This document shows positions 23,482 to 30,824 of a DNA stretch of 40,779 bases, piece after piece. The stretch spans positions 1-40,779 of the forward strand of contig JAFTWW010000006.1 of the NCBI GenBank assembly GCA_017465085.1. Reading direction: 5' to 3'. The notes under the pieces were generated by a model. The model did not search any database. It was given only the letters and a program-made list of their open reading frames with translations, and was not told the origin of the DNA. The translations under genes were made by a program, and so were the position numbers. This DNA is from Clostridia bacterium. GTDB taxonomy: Bacteria > Bacillota > Clostridia > Oscillospirales > Acutalibacteraceae. Each line of letters begins with the position of its first letter. Positions within the stretch are counted from its first letter, which is position 1.

Positions 23482-24282
23482 TTAGAAATTAACTGTTTTA
23501 CCTGCGGGGATTTCGAATACTTCTCCATCCTTTTCTATCCATAAAGGAATAGCAGAAGGATTATAAACGCTCTTTTCGTTTGCCGCCACCCTTAAATTTT
23601 TAAGGGCTGTGATATAATCATAAATCTCCATATTGGTAGCAAACCAGATGTCTTCTTTATTTTCGCTAAGCAGTTTAATAACATCTTCTATAAATTGCCA
23701 CTTTTCCTCAGTCTTAAACTCAAAGCTATGGCCCCAGATATAAAGCAAGGGATCATTATTATACTTTGAGCTCATTTTTTCAATAAAGCGTTTAGCGCAC
23801 TCCATGGCGCCATCGTGATGGGTTGTGGGGTGCCACTCGAGAAAATTCTCAGGCAGAGAGAATTTTTTTGTGTTTTTTGTGGTGCGGCTATAAAGGATAC
23901 CGCATTCATTTAAGGCGCTTATGACCTCTTCATTGTAATCACCAAAGGGGTAGGACATACCGCAAACGGTATATTCCGCTATATCCTCTAATTTTCTGCG
24001 GTCATCTATAACCTCGTTTACAAGGGTGGTTTTGGGCACCCTTGTGGGCCAACAGTGGTTATAGGTATGGCAAGAGATTTCGTGGCCCTCATAAATTTTC
24101 TTGATTTCACTAAGCTGTTCGCCGCTTAGATTCTTGTATTTTTTAGAATTAAGGTGAAAGCTACCCTTTACACCGTAGCGGTTAAAAAGGTCTATGAGCC
24201 TTTTATCCTCTACCGCACCGTCATCATAACTAAAAGTAACGATAAATTTTTTGCCATCCTTATATCTGTTAAAGCTTATCAT
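23482..24282 (-). CDS. Polysaccharide deacetylase family protein (NodB domain)
   Basis: A 266-residue protein with the NodB fold that removes N- or O-acetyl groups from polysaccharides. Motif 1 is TFSYDDGAVEDKR (general-base and metal Asp residues), motif 2 is EISCHTYNH (metal His residues), and motif 3 lies in CGMSYPFGDYNEEV. No signal peptide or membrane segment is evident, so a cytoplasmic location or an intracellular substrate is possible; this is unusual for wall-acting members. Its ATG overlaps the stop of the upstream isochorismatase-family gene (ATGA), with AAGGTGAT as ribosome-binding site, so the two are translationally coupled. The substrate is not known. Confidence 0.9.
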   Translation of the reverse strand: MISFNRYKDGKKFIVTFSYDDGAVEDKRLIDLFNRYGVKGSFHLNSKKYKNLSGEQLSEIKKIYEGHEISCHTYNHCWPTRVPKTTLVNEVIDDRRKLEDIAEYTVCGMSYPFGDYNEEVISALNECGILYSRTTKNTKKFSLPENFLEWHPTTHHDGAMECAKRFIEKMSSKYNNDPLLYIWGHSFEFKTEEKWQFIEDVIKLLSENKEDIWFATNMEIYDYITALKNLRVAANEKSVYNPSAIPLWIEKDGEVFEIPAGKTVNF

Positions 24283-24803
24283 TTTATCACCTTTATCTGA
24301 CAGCAGCCCATTGTATCAAGGGCGGCGTTATGGGTTTCGGGGGTAACACCTGCGCAGCAGGCGGCATCCACCGAGATTTCATTTTCGGGGAAATTTGCTT
24401 TAAGCAAAAGGGCATTTGAAACCACACATATATCGGTGCAAAGACCGATAAGCTGAGCGCTGAACCTATCGCCAACCTTATTTTCGATGATGCGGGGCAA
24501 ATTCACCGAGCCGAAGGTAATTTTCTCAACAACGGTATAATCCTTGCCCGTTAAGGCCGCCTCAATTTTAGGATTAAGCTTATGGCCATCCGTACCCTTT
24601 ATGCAGTGAGGCACGGGTAAATTTTTGCCCTCGGCCGAACACATATAATTTTCATAATGGGTATCAAGTGTTACGAAAATCTTACCCTCAAAGCCCCTTA
24701 TCTTTTCCGCCGCATTATCTATTATGGACAGCGCCTCTTTGGTGCCGAGAGCCCCATCAACAAAATCGTTCTGAATATCAACAACTATGAGTATTTCTTC
24801 CAT
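24279..24803 (-). CDS. Isochorismatase-family cysteine hydrolase (nicotinamidase-like)
   Basis: A 174-residue hydrolase of the isochorismatase superfamily. The catalytic Asp lies in LIVVDIQNDFVDGALG at the N terminus, a Lys in the region VVEKITFGS, and the nucleophilic Cys in GLCTDICVVSNAL. The metal-ligand-like segment FVTLDTHYENY and the PVPHCIKGTDGHKL stretch are typical of nicotinamidase-type members, which hydrolyse nicotinamide in NAD salvage; the substrate remains unproven. ATG 24803 is chosen over the in-frame start at 24821, which would fall inside the preceding terminator. The gene overlaps the deacetylase gene by 4 bases. Confidence 0.9.
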   Translation of the reverse strand: MEEILIVVDIQNDFVDGALGTKEALSIIDNAAEKIRGFEGKIFVTLDTHYENYMCSAEGKNLPVPHCIKGTDGHKLNPKIEAALTGKDYTVVEKITFGSVNLPRIIENKVGDRFSAQLIGLCTDICVVSNALLLKANFPENEISVDAACCAGVTPETHNAALDTMGCCQIKVIK

Positions 24804-24818
24804 ATTGCACCTTAAAAA

Positions 24819-24846
24819 CAAAGCCCCAAGAAACTCTTGGGGCTTT
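24819..24846 (-). terminator. Terminator of the SPKTG protein gene
   Basis: Stem AAAGCCCCAAGA with loop GTT (minus strand) is followed by TTGTTTTT. It lies 16 bases after the stop of the secreted protein gene and just ahead of the hydrolase gene. Confidence 0.85.
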
Positions 24847-24861
24847 TGATTTTGATTTTAA

Positions 24862-25443
24862 TTATCTTACAGACTGCTTCTTAGCCCCAAAGGTAACAGC
24901 GGCGGCTGCAAGAGCAACAATTGCAAAGCAGATTGCGGTTGCGCTACCTGTTTTGGGGGATTCGGGCTGAACAGTTACGGCACCGGTGGTGGGGTCGATA
25001 ACAACATCCTTATAGGTTGCAACAACAACAACATCGGTGTAAGGCTTAATCTCAACAGTAGTTTCAGTAAGAGAGCCCTTAACGATATCGTAATCGGTGC
25101 CCTTGACTGCTTCAACAAGGCCGTTAGCAAGAGGGATTACCTTGCCCTCGGTATCAGCGGCGGTGCCTGTAGCAGCTGCATTCTTGTAAACCTTAAAACC
25201 GGTAAAATCAACGGTTTTACCATCTTTTTCAATGGTAGCAGGAGCTGTAACTGTAAAGGTGCTGCCCTCATTAACATTAACGGTAGCGGGCTTAACATTA
25301 TCAGAAATATCAGCACTCTTTTCAGGAACGATGGTGGTAACAGCATAAACCTTATCAGCAACAGGGCTGGACTCGGCGCTAACCGCTACCGAAAGCACGA
25401 AAATGGAAACTACGCAGAGAATTAAAGCTATTATTTTTTTCAT
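24862..25443 (-). CDS. Secreted protein with SPKTG sorting-like C terminus
   Basis: A 193-residue protein that starts with a signal peptide (MKKIIALILCVVSIFVLSVA, cleavage near VSAES). The middle of the protein is rich in Val, Thr, Lys and Asp, with no recognised domain. The C terminus has SPKTG, a hydrophobic stretch (ATAICFAIVALAAAAVTFGA) and the basic tail KKQSVR. This is the layout of a sortase substrate with a non-canonical first residue in the LPXTG position, or of a simple C-terminal membrane anchor. A GGAGG ribosome-binding site and a consensus promoter precede it and a terminator follows, so it is a single-gene unit. Its function is unknown. Confidence 0.85.
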   Translation of the reverse strand: MKKIIALILCVVSIFVLSVAVSAESSPVADKVYAVTTIVPEKSADISDNVKPATVNVNEGSTFTVTAPATIEKDGKTVDFTGFKVYKNAAATGTAADTEGKVIPLANGLVEAVKGTDYDIVKGSLTETTVEIKPYTDVVVVATYKDVVIDPTTGAVTVQPESPKTGSATAICFAIVALAAAAVTFGAKKQSVR

Positions 25444-25486
25444 CTCGAAGAACCTCCATAAAGTTAAAATATTCTTTATTATAAAG

Positions 25487-25515
25487 ATTATAACACCTTT
25501 ATTTATAAATGTAAA
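25487..25515 (-). promoter_or_regulatory. Promoter of the SPKTG protein gene
   Basis: On the minus strand TTTACA (25510-25515) and TATAAT (25487-25492) have a 17-base spacer. Confidence 0.65.
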
Positions 25516-25543
25516 TAAAAAATTTTGTTTTTTCTACTTTTTC

Positions 25544-26188
25544 TTAGTATCCCAAATCCTCTTCCGAAATTATAACGGTTATTCTACCCTCTTCTTTCTG
25601 CCTTCCGCTGACAAGATAGCTACGGCAAATCCTCTGGGGAGAGGCGCAGCCATCGGTCATATCGGGGTTATCGTTATTAAGAAGAGAAACGCAGTGACCA
25701 AGCTTTGAGCAGGGGGTATTGCAGGAAAGGCGCACGCAGTTTTTAGGCGCGGCAATCCTTTTAATTCGCAAAAAAGCCTCTTTGGTGTTTTCTACTATCT
25801 TGTTTTTACCTACTATAACAACCACTTTTTCGGGGCCGAAGGCAATGGCAGAAACGCGGTTAGCAAAGCCATCAACATTTACAAGCTCTCCCTTTTCGGT
25901 TACAGCGTTAGAGGAGGTAAAGTAAAAATTACATCCGATAATGCCCTTGAATATTTCCAAGGGGTTTTCGGCGTTAAACCTATCAAGGTAATTATATTTT
26001 TCGCCCTTGATAAGTTCTAAAACCCCGCTCTCTATAAGGGTTTGAGAGCCGCCGCTTGAAACGGTACACCCCTCGGGGAGCATAGCCTTTACCTCGTTTA
26101 CAATATCCGCCTTGGTCTTAGCATATATTACGCTGAAATTATTGGCTTTAAGGGCATTTACAGCCCTTTCTATTCTCTCATTCATCAT
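25544..26188 (-). CDS. LUD domain protein (LutC/YkgG-like, DUF162)
   Basis: A 214-residue protein of the LUD family, whose LutB/LutC members take part in lactate oxidation. Many stand-alone clostridial copies have no known role. Recognisable parts are the N-terminal helix pair, MLPEGCTVSSGGSQTLIESG, YFTSSNAVTEKGELVNVDG, and the late cysteine-rich segment NCVRLSCNTPCSKLGHCVS. The cysteines could bind a metal or cluster. Two adjacent ATGs (26188 and 26185) both fit GGAGG upstream. The gene overlaps the mnmA stop (ATGA) and is probably translated from the same message. Confidence 0.88.
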   Translation of the reverse strand: MMNERIERAVNALKANNFSVIYAKTKADIVNEVKAMLPEGCTVSSGGSQTLIESGVLELIKGEKYNYLDRFNAENPLEIFKGIIGCNFYFTSSNAVTEKGELVNVDGFANRVSAIAFGPEKVVVIVGKNKIVENTKEAFLRIKRIAAPKNCVRLSCNTPCSKLGHCVSLLNNDNPDMTDGCASPQRICRSYLVSGRQKEEGRITVIISEEDLGY

Positions 26189-27219
26189 TTAATTCCTCCA
26201 AGGATTATTCCGCCGCCGATTACGGTTTCGCCATCATAGAAAACTGCTGATTGCCCAGCGCTTGCGGCCCTTTGCGGCCTTTCGAACTCTATAATCACGC
26301 CGTTTTCTATGGGGTGAAGAATTGCTTTTTCTTCTTTATGACGGTAGCGGAGCTTGGCGGTAACGGATAACTCTCCCTCCAACTTATCAAAGGGGATAAA
26401 ATTAACATCCCTTACCATAACCTGCCTATAAAACAGATGCTCCTCATCACCTAAAATCACCCTGCCGCTTGCCGCATCCTTATCTATAACAAACTGCGGC
26501 TTGCCAAGGGCGATACCAAGACCTTTGCGCTGACCGATGGTATAGTTTATAACTCCCTCGTGCCTGCCTAATATATTGCCGTGGATATCAACATAATCAC
26601 CCTTGGGGTATTTTTTGCCCGTAAACTCCTCGATAAAGGCGGCATAATCGCCATCGGGAACAAAGCATATATCCTGGCTATCCGCCTTATCCGCATTCAT
26701 AAAGCCGTTTTCAGATGCAATCCGACGCGCCTGCGCCTTAGTAAGCTCACCTAAAGGGAAAAGACTATGGGAAAGCTGATGCTGATTAAGGCAATAAAGC
26801 ACATAGCTTTGGTCCTTAGCCGCATCCTTTGCCTTTTCAAGATGGTATCGTTCACCGTATTTTTTTATAATTGCATAATGCCCCGTAGCTATTTTATCAA
26901 AGCCTTCGCCAAGCGCTATTTCCAGCATTTTGCCGAACTTAATATTCTTATTGCATACGATGCAAGGGTTAGGCGTTCTTCCCGCCTCATATTCTGAAAC
27001 GAAGTTACCTATAACAATATCCGAAAATTCCTGCTTTAAGCAAATTTCTCTATGCTCGATATTAAGCCGCTCACAAACCTGTTTTGCCGCGGCCGATTCG
27101 TTTACAGCAGTATCGGAAAGGCTAAGTGTTGCTCCCGTAACATCGAGGCCCTCATCCATCAGTCGCTTTGCCGCTACCGAGGAATCCACACCGCCGCTCA
27201 TACCGGTTAAAACCTTCAT
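26185..27219 (-). CDS. mnmA: tRNA-specific 2-thiouridylase MnmA
   Basis: Thiolates U34 of Lys, Glu and Gln tRNAs. The 344-residue protein has the PP-loop MSGGVDSSVAAK at residues 7-18, the first catalytic cysteine in NPCIVCNKNIKFG, and the second in DSQDICFVPDGDY. The central segment KGDYVDIHGNILGRHEGV leads into the C-terminal beta-barrel. Together with ThiI and its desulfurase the window encodes two tRNA-thiolation branches. An AAGGAGA ribosome-binding site precedes ATG 27219, and a TTGTAT/TATACT promoter lies upstream. The LUD protein gene overlaps its stop. Confidence 0.97.
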   Translation of the reverse strand: MKVLTGMSGGVDSSVAAKRLMDEGLDVTGATLSLSDTAVNESAAAKQVCERLNIEHREICLKQEFSDIVIGNFVSEYEAGRTPNPCIVCNKNIKFGKMLEIALGEGFDKIATGHYAIIKKYGERYHLEKAKDAAKDQSYVLYCLNQHQLSHSLFPLGELTKAQARRIASENGFMNADKADSQDICFVPDGDYAAFIEEFTGKKYPKGDYVDIHGNILGRHEGVINYTIGQRKGLGIALGKPQFVIDKDAASGRVILGDEEHLFYRQVMVRDVNFIPFDKLEGELSVTAKLRYRHKEEKAILHPIENGVIIEFERPQRAASAGQSAVFYDGETVIGGGIILGGIK

Positions 27220-27247
27220 ATTTTCTCCTTATAGCTAATATGTATTT

Positions 27248-27276
27248 AGTATAGCATATTTTTTATTACGATACAA
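27248..27276 (-). promoter_or_regulatory. Promoter of mnmA
   Basis: On the minus strand TTGTAT (27271-27276) and TATACT (27248-27253) have a 17-base spacer, 29 bases before the mnmA ATG. Confidence 0.65.
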
Positions 27277-27288
27277 GCAGGTAAGTTT

Positions 27289-27507
27289 ATGGAAAATTTA
27301 GATAACAAGCAACCCGCAGAGCAGAAAACGAAGCGTAAGGATATACTGCTTGCCGTTATCATAACCGAGATGGTATGCGTAGCTTTAATTCTTGTGGGCG
27401 TTTTACTGCTAAAATACCTTTCTGCCGAGAACTTTAATGAGGCGCTGAGCTTTTACAGTGAGTATTTTCTGACTGAAACTACCGTAAGCGAAGTGATAAA
27501 CATATGA
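27289..27507 (+). CDS. Small single-pass membrane protein
   Basis: A 72-residue protein with a charged N terminus (about 1-22), one transmembrane helix (ILLAVIITEMVCVALILVGV) and a short polar tail. It matches no family that I recognise. It overlaps the SpoIVFB-like protease gene by 4 bases (ATGA), so the two are translationally coupled. A tiny membrane partner or regulator of the protease is a reasonable guess, comparable in position to SpoIVFA but much smaller and without a LytM domain. The ribosome-binding site is weak (CAGGTAAG). Confidence 0.75.
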   Translation: MENLDNKQPAEQKTKRKDILLAVIITEMVCVALILVGVLLLKYLSAENFNEALSFYSEYFLTETTVSEVINI

Positions 27508-28097
27508 AATTAAGGCTCTTCGGCACCGAAGTTTATATATCCTTTCTTTTCGCCGCCCTTATTGCCTTTATGCTTGCAACCGACCGCACGGGGCTTATCA
27601 TTCCCACCATATTCGCCTGCGCCGTTCACGAAGGCGGCCACCTATTTGCAATGTGGATATGCGAATGTCAACCAAAATCCATAAGACTTATTCCTGCCTC
27701 GGTACAGATTGTAAGAGGGTTTTCAGCAAAGCCCCAGGGTGAGATTACTATAGCCCTTTTAGGACCAGCCGCAAATATTGCGGTTTTCCTTTGCCTTTTG
27801 CTTAATTACTTTTTATTCCAAAGTGAAAATGTTCTTATTTTTGCCCTCACCAATCTTATTATCGCGGTTTTTAATCTCCTGCCCGTAACGGGACTTGACG
27901 GCGGAACGGTACTAAAAAACCTGATAGCAAGAAAAACCGACATCTACACCGCCGAGCGAAAAGTAAGCATAATAACCCTTGTTCTATCCGCCGCCATGTT
28001 TTTTGCAGGGGTTTATATACTCATAAGCGGCAAATTTAATATTTCGGTGTTTATAATGGCGATTTATCTGTTAATCAGTGGGTTGGTGAGGAGATGA
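27504..28097 (+). CDS. spoIVFB: SpoIVFB-like M50 site-2 metalloprotease
   Basis: A 197-residue membrane protein with about six hydrophobic segments. The zinc-binding motif HEGGH lies in IFACAVHEGGHLFAMWI, and the third ligand in NLLPVTGLDGGTVLKNL (the NPDG-like Asp). Its short length without a CBS domain and the AVHEGGH context fit SpoIVFB, which cleaves pro-sigma-K in the mother cell. The substrate is not proven, and other short S2P proteases exist. It is coupled to the small membrane protein gene. The stop lies 2 bases before the first copy of the duplicated tRNA terminator segment, which now serves as its terminator. Confidence 0.88.
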   Translation: MKLRLFGTEVYISFLFAALIAFMLATDRTGLIIPTIFACAVHEGGHLFAMWICECQPKSIRLIPASVQIVRGFSAKPQGEITIALLGPAANIAVFLCLLLNYFLFQSENVLIFALTNLIIAVFNLLPVTGLDGGTVLKNLIARKTDIYTAERKVSIITLVLSAAMFFAGVYILISGKFNISVFIMAIYLLISGLVRR

Positions 28098-28099
28098 AA

Positions 28100-28334
28100 A
28101 ACGACCGCACCGCGAGGGTGCAGTCGTTATTTTGGCGCGCCGAAGAAGATTCGCCCGAGAAACTTCCGCGTTTCTCGGCACGCACCCGTCAGCGCAAACA
28201 GTTCCCCGAACTGTTTGCTTCCGAGCAACAGTCCCTGTTGCTCTCCTTCCTTTTCGAATCTCCCTCTCTACACAAAAAATAACGACCGCACCGCGAGGGT
28301 GCAGTCGTTATTTTGGCGCGCCGAAGAAGATTCG
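28100..28334. repeat. 54-bp direct repeat of the tRNA-Arg 3' end and terminator, enclosing three hairpins
   Basis: Copies at 28100-28153 and 28281-28334 are identical over 54 bases, starting AACGACCGCACC and ending GAAGATTCG. They span the tRNA terminator hairpin and the last 21 bases of the tRNA. Between them (28154-28280) are three unrelated perfect hairpins: CCGAGAAAC (28155-28178), GCAAACAGTTC with loop CCC (28194-28218) and GAGCAACAG with loop TCC (28223-28243). AGATTCG at 28147-28153 faces CGAATCT at 28255-28261. No real gene is present. Confidence 0.9.
28281..28310 (-). terminator. Terminator of tRNA-Arg
   Basis: On the minus strand stem AACGACTGCACC with loop CTCGC pairs with GGTGCGGTCGTT and is followed by ATTTTTTG. 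An identical stem at 28100-28128 lies directly after the spoIVFB-like gene on the other strand. Confidence 0.85.
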
Positions 28335-28390
28335 AACTCCCGACCTTCTGGTCCGTAGCCAGACGCTCTATCCAGCTGAGCTATCGGCGC
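28314..28390 (-). tRNA. tRNA-Arg (anticodon ACG)
   Basis: On the minus strand a full cloverleaf is visible. The acceptor stem is GCGCCGA/TCGGCGC with discriminator G and encoded CCA. The D-arm region reads TAGCTCAGCTGGATAGAGC, the anticodon stem TCTGG/CCAGA encloses loop CTACGGA (anticodon ACG), and the T-arm contains GTTCGAATC. A hairpin terminator follows. Its last 21 bases are duplicated 181 bases away, as happens at tRNA attachment sites. Confidence 0.96.
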
Positions 28391-28531
28391 ATTTTTTTGG
28401 TTGCCAAAGTATAATATCACAAATCTTCCGTAAAATCAATAGTTAATTTCAAATTTTTTTATTTTTTTGGGGAGTGAGGCTATATAAATTCCTTTTTATC
28501 CGCTCTTAACAGCGCTGTATGGGGCCCTCCG

Positions 28532-29815
28532 ATGCTTATTCTGATGTTAGGTCTTGGGCTTTATCTCACCCTTAAAACAAGATTTTTTCAGTTCCGTCGC
28601 CTCGGCGCCTCGTTAAAGGGGGCCTTTTCGGGCGGCGGTACGGATGGGGTTTCTCCTTTTCAAGCCTCCTGCACCGCCCTAGCCGCCACTCTTGGCACAG
28701 GCAACATCGTGGGTGTTACGGGCATCATCGCCCTTTGCGGAGGCGGTGTTATATTCTGGATGGTGGTATCGGCCTTTTTGAGTATGATTATTAAATTTGC
28801 CGAAATCACCCTTACTATGCTTTACAGGAAACGGGTGGGTGGAGAATTTGCAGGGGGACCTATGTATTATATTAAATACGGTCTTCCCCCGCGGTTTTTA
28901 CCCCTTGCTTTCATCTTCTCCTCCTTTGCGCTTATTGCCGTTTTGGGCTCGGGAAATATGGTGCAGGTTAACACCCTGCTTACAGGAATTAACGGGATTT
29001 TGCCCGAGGGCAACCAAAATATAAGGTTTTATGTAAACCTTTTGGTTGCTGTTTTCTGCGCAGTATCGGGGGCGGCAATACTCCTTGGCGGCGCTAAACG
29101 GATAGGGCTTTTTGCCGAGCGGTGTGTTCCCTTTATAACCCTTCTTTATACCGCTCTCGCCCTTGCTGTTATTATCCCGAACATAAGCCGCTTGCCCTCG
29201 GTTTTTGCCGATATAATAAAGGGCGCCTTCAACCCTAAAAGCGTTGCGGGAGGCGGCGCCGCCACCTTGCTTACGGTTATCAGGCGGGGAGTTTCCAGAG
29301 GGATTTTCTCCAACGAGGCAGGGCTTGGCACAGCTCCTATGGCCTATGCAAACACGGTGGGAAAAAGCCCCGTAAAAGTTGGTATGATGGGTATTTTTGA
29401 GGTGTTTTGCGATACGGTTCTAGTCTGTACGCTTACGGGAATTGCTGTGCTGAGCTCGGGTGCGGATATATATGGGCTTAGCCCCGCCGCCGCGGTGTTT
29501 AAGGTTTTTGAATCTGCGCTCGGCGGAATTGCGGTACCGCTTATCTCCCTTATCATCTGCTTTTTTGCCTATACCGCATATATAGGCTGGGGCGTTTATG
29601 CCGCCAGCGTATCGGGATTTTTATTCGGGTATAAATTTTCTAAAGCCTTCACCCTTATTTACTGTTTGACCTGTATTTTGGCTCTGTTTATAAATAATTC
29701 TGCCGTTTGGGAGCTGAGCGAAGCCCTAAACGGAATAATGGCGCTTCCTAATCTCTTGGCAATTTTTCTGCTGACACCTAAGGTTATAAACGAAATGGGC
29801 AAAGAGGATATATAA
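28532..29815 (+). CDS. AGCS family sodium:alanine/glycine symporter
   Basis: A sodium-coupled amino-acid importer of the AGCS family with about ten membrane helices. Signatures include GAFSGGGTDGVSPFQASCTA, AATLGTGNIVGVTG, GGPMYYIKYGLP and SNEAGLGTAPMAYAN. The first canonical start is ATG 28532. However, the same frame extends 16 codons upstream and reads NSFLSALNSAVWGPP before this Met, an almost textbook AGCS N terminus. The only candidate initiator there is ATA at 28484, preceded by GGGGAGTGAGG. The true start may therefore be a rare ATA codon, or the original ATG was lost and translation begins at 28532 without the first half-helix. A weak hairpin overlaps the stop. Confidence 0.92.
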   Translation: MLILMLGLGLYLTLKTRFFQFRRLGASLKGAFSGGGTDGVSPFQASCTALAATLGTGNIVGVTGIIALCGGGVIFWMVVSAFLSMIIKFAEITLTMLYRKRVGGEFAGGPMYYIKYGLPPRFLPLAFIFSSFALIAVLGSGNMVQVNTLLTGINGILPEGNQNIRFYVNLLVAVFCAVSGAAILLGGAKRIGLFAERCVPFITLLYTALALAVIIPNISRLPSVFADIIKGAFNPKSVAGGGAATLLTVIRRGVSRGIFSNEAGLGTAPMAYANTVGKSPVKVGMMGIFEVFCDTVLVCTLTGIAVLSSGADIYGLSPAAAVFKVFESALGGIAVPLISLIICFFAYTAYIGWGVYAASVSGFLFGYKFSKAFTLIYCLTCILALFINNSAVWELSEALNGIMALPNLLAIFLLTPKVINEMGKEDI

Positions 29816-29828
29816 AAATATCCTCTTT
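29801..29828 (+). terminator. Possible weak terminator after the AGCS symporter gene
   Basis: Stem AAAGAGGATA (29801-29810) pairs with TATCCTCTTT (29819-29828), overlapping the stop codon. The following sequence is only moderately T-rich, and the -35 box of the next promoter overlaps its end. Confidence 0.5.
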
Positions 29829-29854
29829 ACATTCTGACTCATTATTGGTATAAT
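29826..29854 (+). promoter_or_regulatory. Promoter of the dnaD-dnaI pair
   Basis: TTTACA (29826-29831) and TATAAT (29849-29854) have a 17-base spacer, 28 bases before the dnaD ATG. Confidence 0.7.
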
Positions 29855-29882
29855 AATTATCCCAAACAAGTGAGGTATCAGA

Positions 29883-30806
29883 ATGAAATACTTAATCAAT
29901 GCCGAAGCCTATATAGGCGCCTTCCCTATGCCCAGCATAGCGGTAGATAAATATATTAAGTTATCATCAGCAGTGCAGCTAAAGGTACTGCTTGTTTGTA
30001 TGCGCAATTCCTCCGCACCCATTGAAAGCGAAGAGATAGCCAGAATTCTTAATATTTCCGAAAAGGATGTTGAGGATGCCCTTATCTATTGGTCGGGTTG
30101 CGGTATTTTAACCGCTCAGGTACCCACAGCCAAGGCTATTGAAAAGGAAGAGGAATTTGTAAGCCGTTGCGAAAAGCCCACAAGAGAGGATGTGGCAAGG
30201 CGGGGCAACGAGGATAAAAAAATCCGCTTTTTGCTGAGTGAAGCGCAGCTTAAGTTCGGCAGAAACCTCAAAATGAACGAGGCAAGCACTTTTGTTTGGC
30301 TTTGCGACGATGTGGGTATTGATGTTTCGGTATTACTGTTACTTATCGAATATGCGGCTAGTGAAAACAGTAAAAATATCACCTTTATCGAAAAAACTGC
30401 GCTTAAATGGAAGCAAAGAGGCGTTGAAACCGTTTTAGATGCCGAAAAGCAGATTGCGGAAGAAGCCACCAAAAAGCTTGCAGTAGCCGTGGTGCAGAAG
30501 GCCTTTGGTATCGAACGCCGAAAGCCCAGCGAAAAGGAGCTTTCACTTTGCAACATCTGGATAAATGATTGGGGCATATCCACCGAGCTTCTGGTTGGAG
30601 CCTACAATATATGTATAGATAAAAATGCAAAGCTTAGCTTTCCTTATATTCACAAAATTTTGGAGAGCTGGCATAAAAAGGGCTATAAAACCGCCGCCGA
30701 TATAGAAAAGGGCGAGCAGGTAAAGAAGGCTCAAAAGGAAGATAAAAAGGGCTTTGCCGCCTATGACCTTGATGCCTTTGAAAGAATGCTTAATTCTGAT
30801 GATTAA
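29883..30806 (+). CDS. dnaD: DnaD domain replication-initiation protein
   Basis: A 307-residue protein of the DnaD/DnaB family, involved in loading the replicative helicase at the origin and at stalled forks. The N-terminal winged-helix region (about 1-90) includes EIARILNISEKDVEDALIYW. Two DnaD C-domain (DnaB_2) repeats follow: about 125-205 (LKFGRNLKMNEASTFVWL to TALKWKQRGVETV) and about 215-290 (FGIERRKPSEKELSL to ILESWHKKGYKTAADI). The YxxxILxxWxxxG pattern at the end of the second is characteristic. GAGGT lies upstream of ATG 29883. The helicase-loader gene follows 18 bases later, forming the usual clostridial pair. Confidence 0.93.
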   Translation: MKYLINAEAYIGAFPMPSIAVDKYIKLSSAVQLKVLLVCMRNSSAPIESEEIARILNISEKDVEDALIYWSGCGILTAQVPTAKAIEKEEEFVSRCEKPTREDVARRGNEDKKIRFLLSEAQLKFGRNLKMNEASTFVWLCDDVGIDVSVLLLLIEYAASENSKNITFIEKTALKWKQRGVETVLDAEKQIAEEATKKLAVAVVQKAFGIERRKPSEKELSLCNIWINDWGISTELLVGAYNICIDKNAKLSFPYIHKILESWHKKGYKTAADIEKGEQVKKAQKEDKKGFAAYDLDAFERMLNSDD

Positions 30807-30824
30807 AAGCAGGGGAATGAAAAT

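Noticed and set aside
28094-28282. A 62-codon open frame after the spoIVFB-like gene
   Set aside because: It simply translates the duplicated tRNA terminator and the three-hairpin block; it has no ribosome-binding site of its own and no family resemblance.
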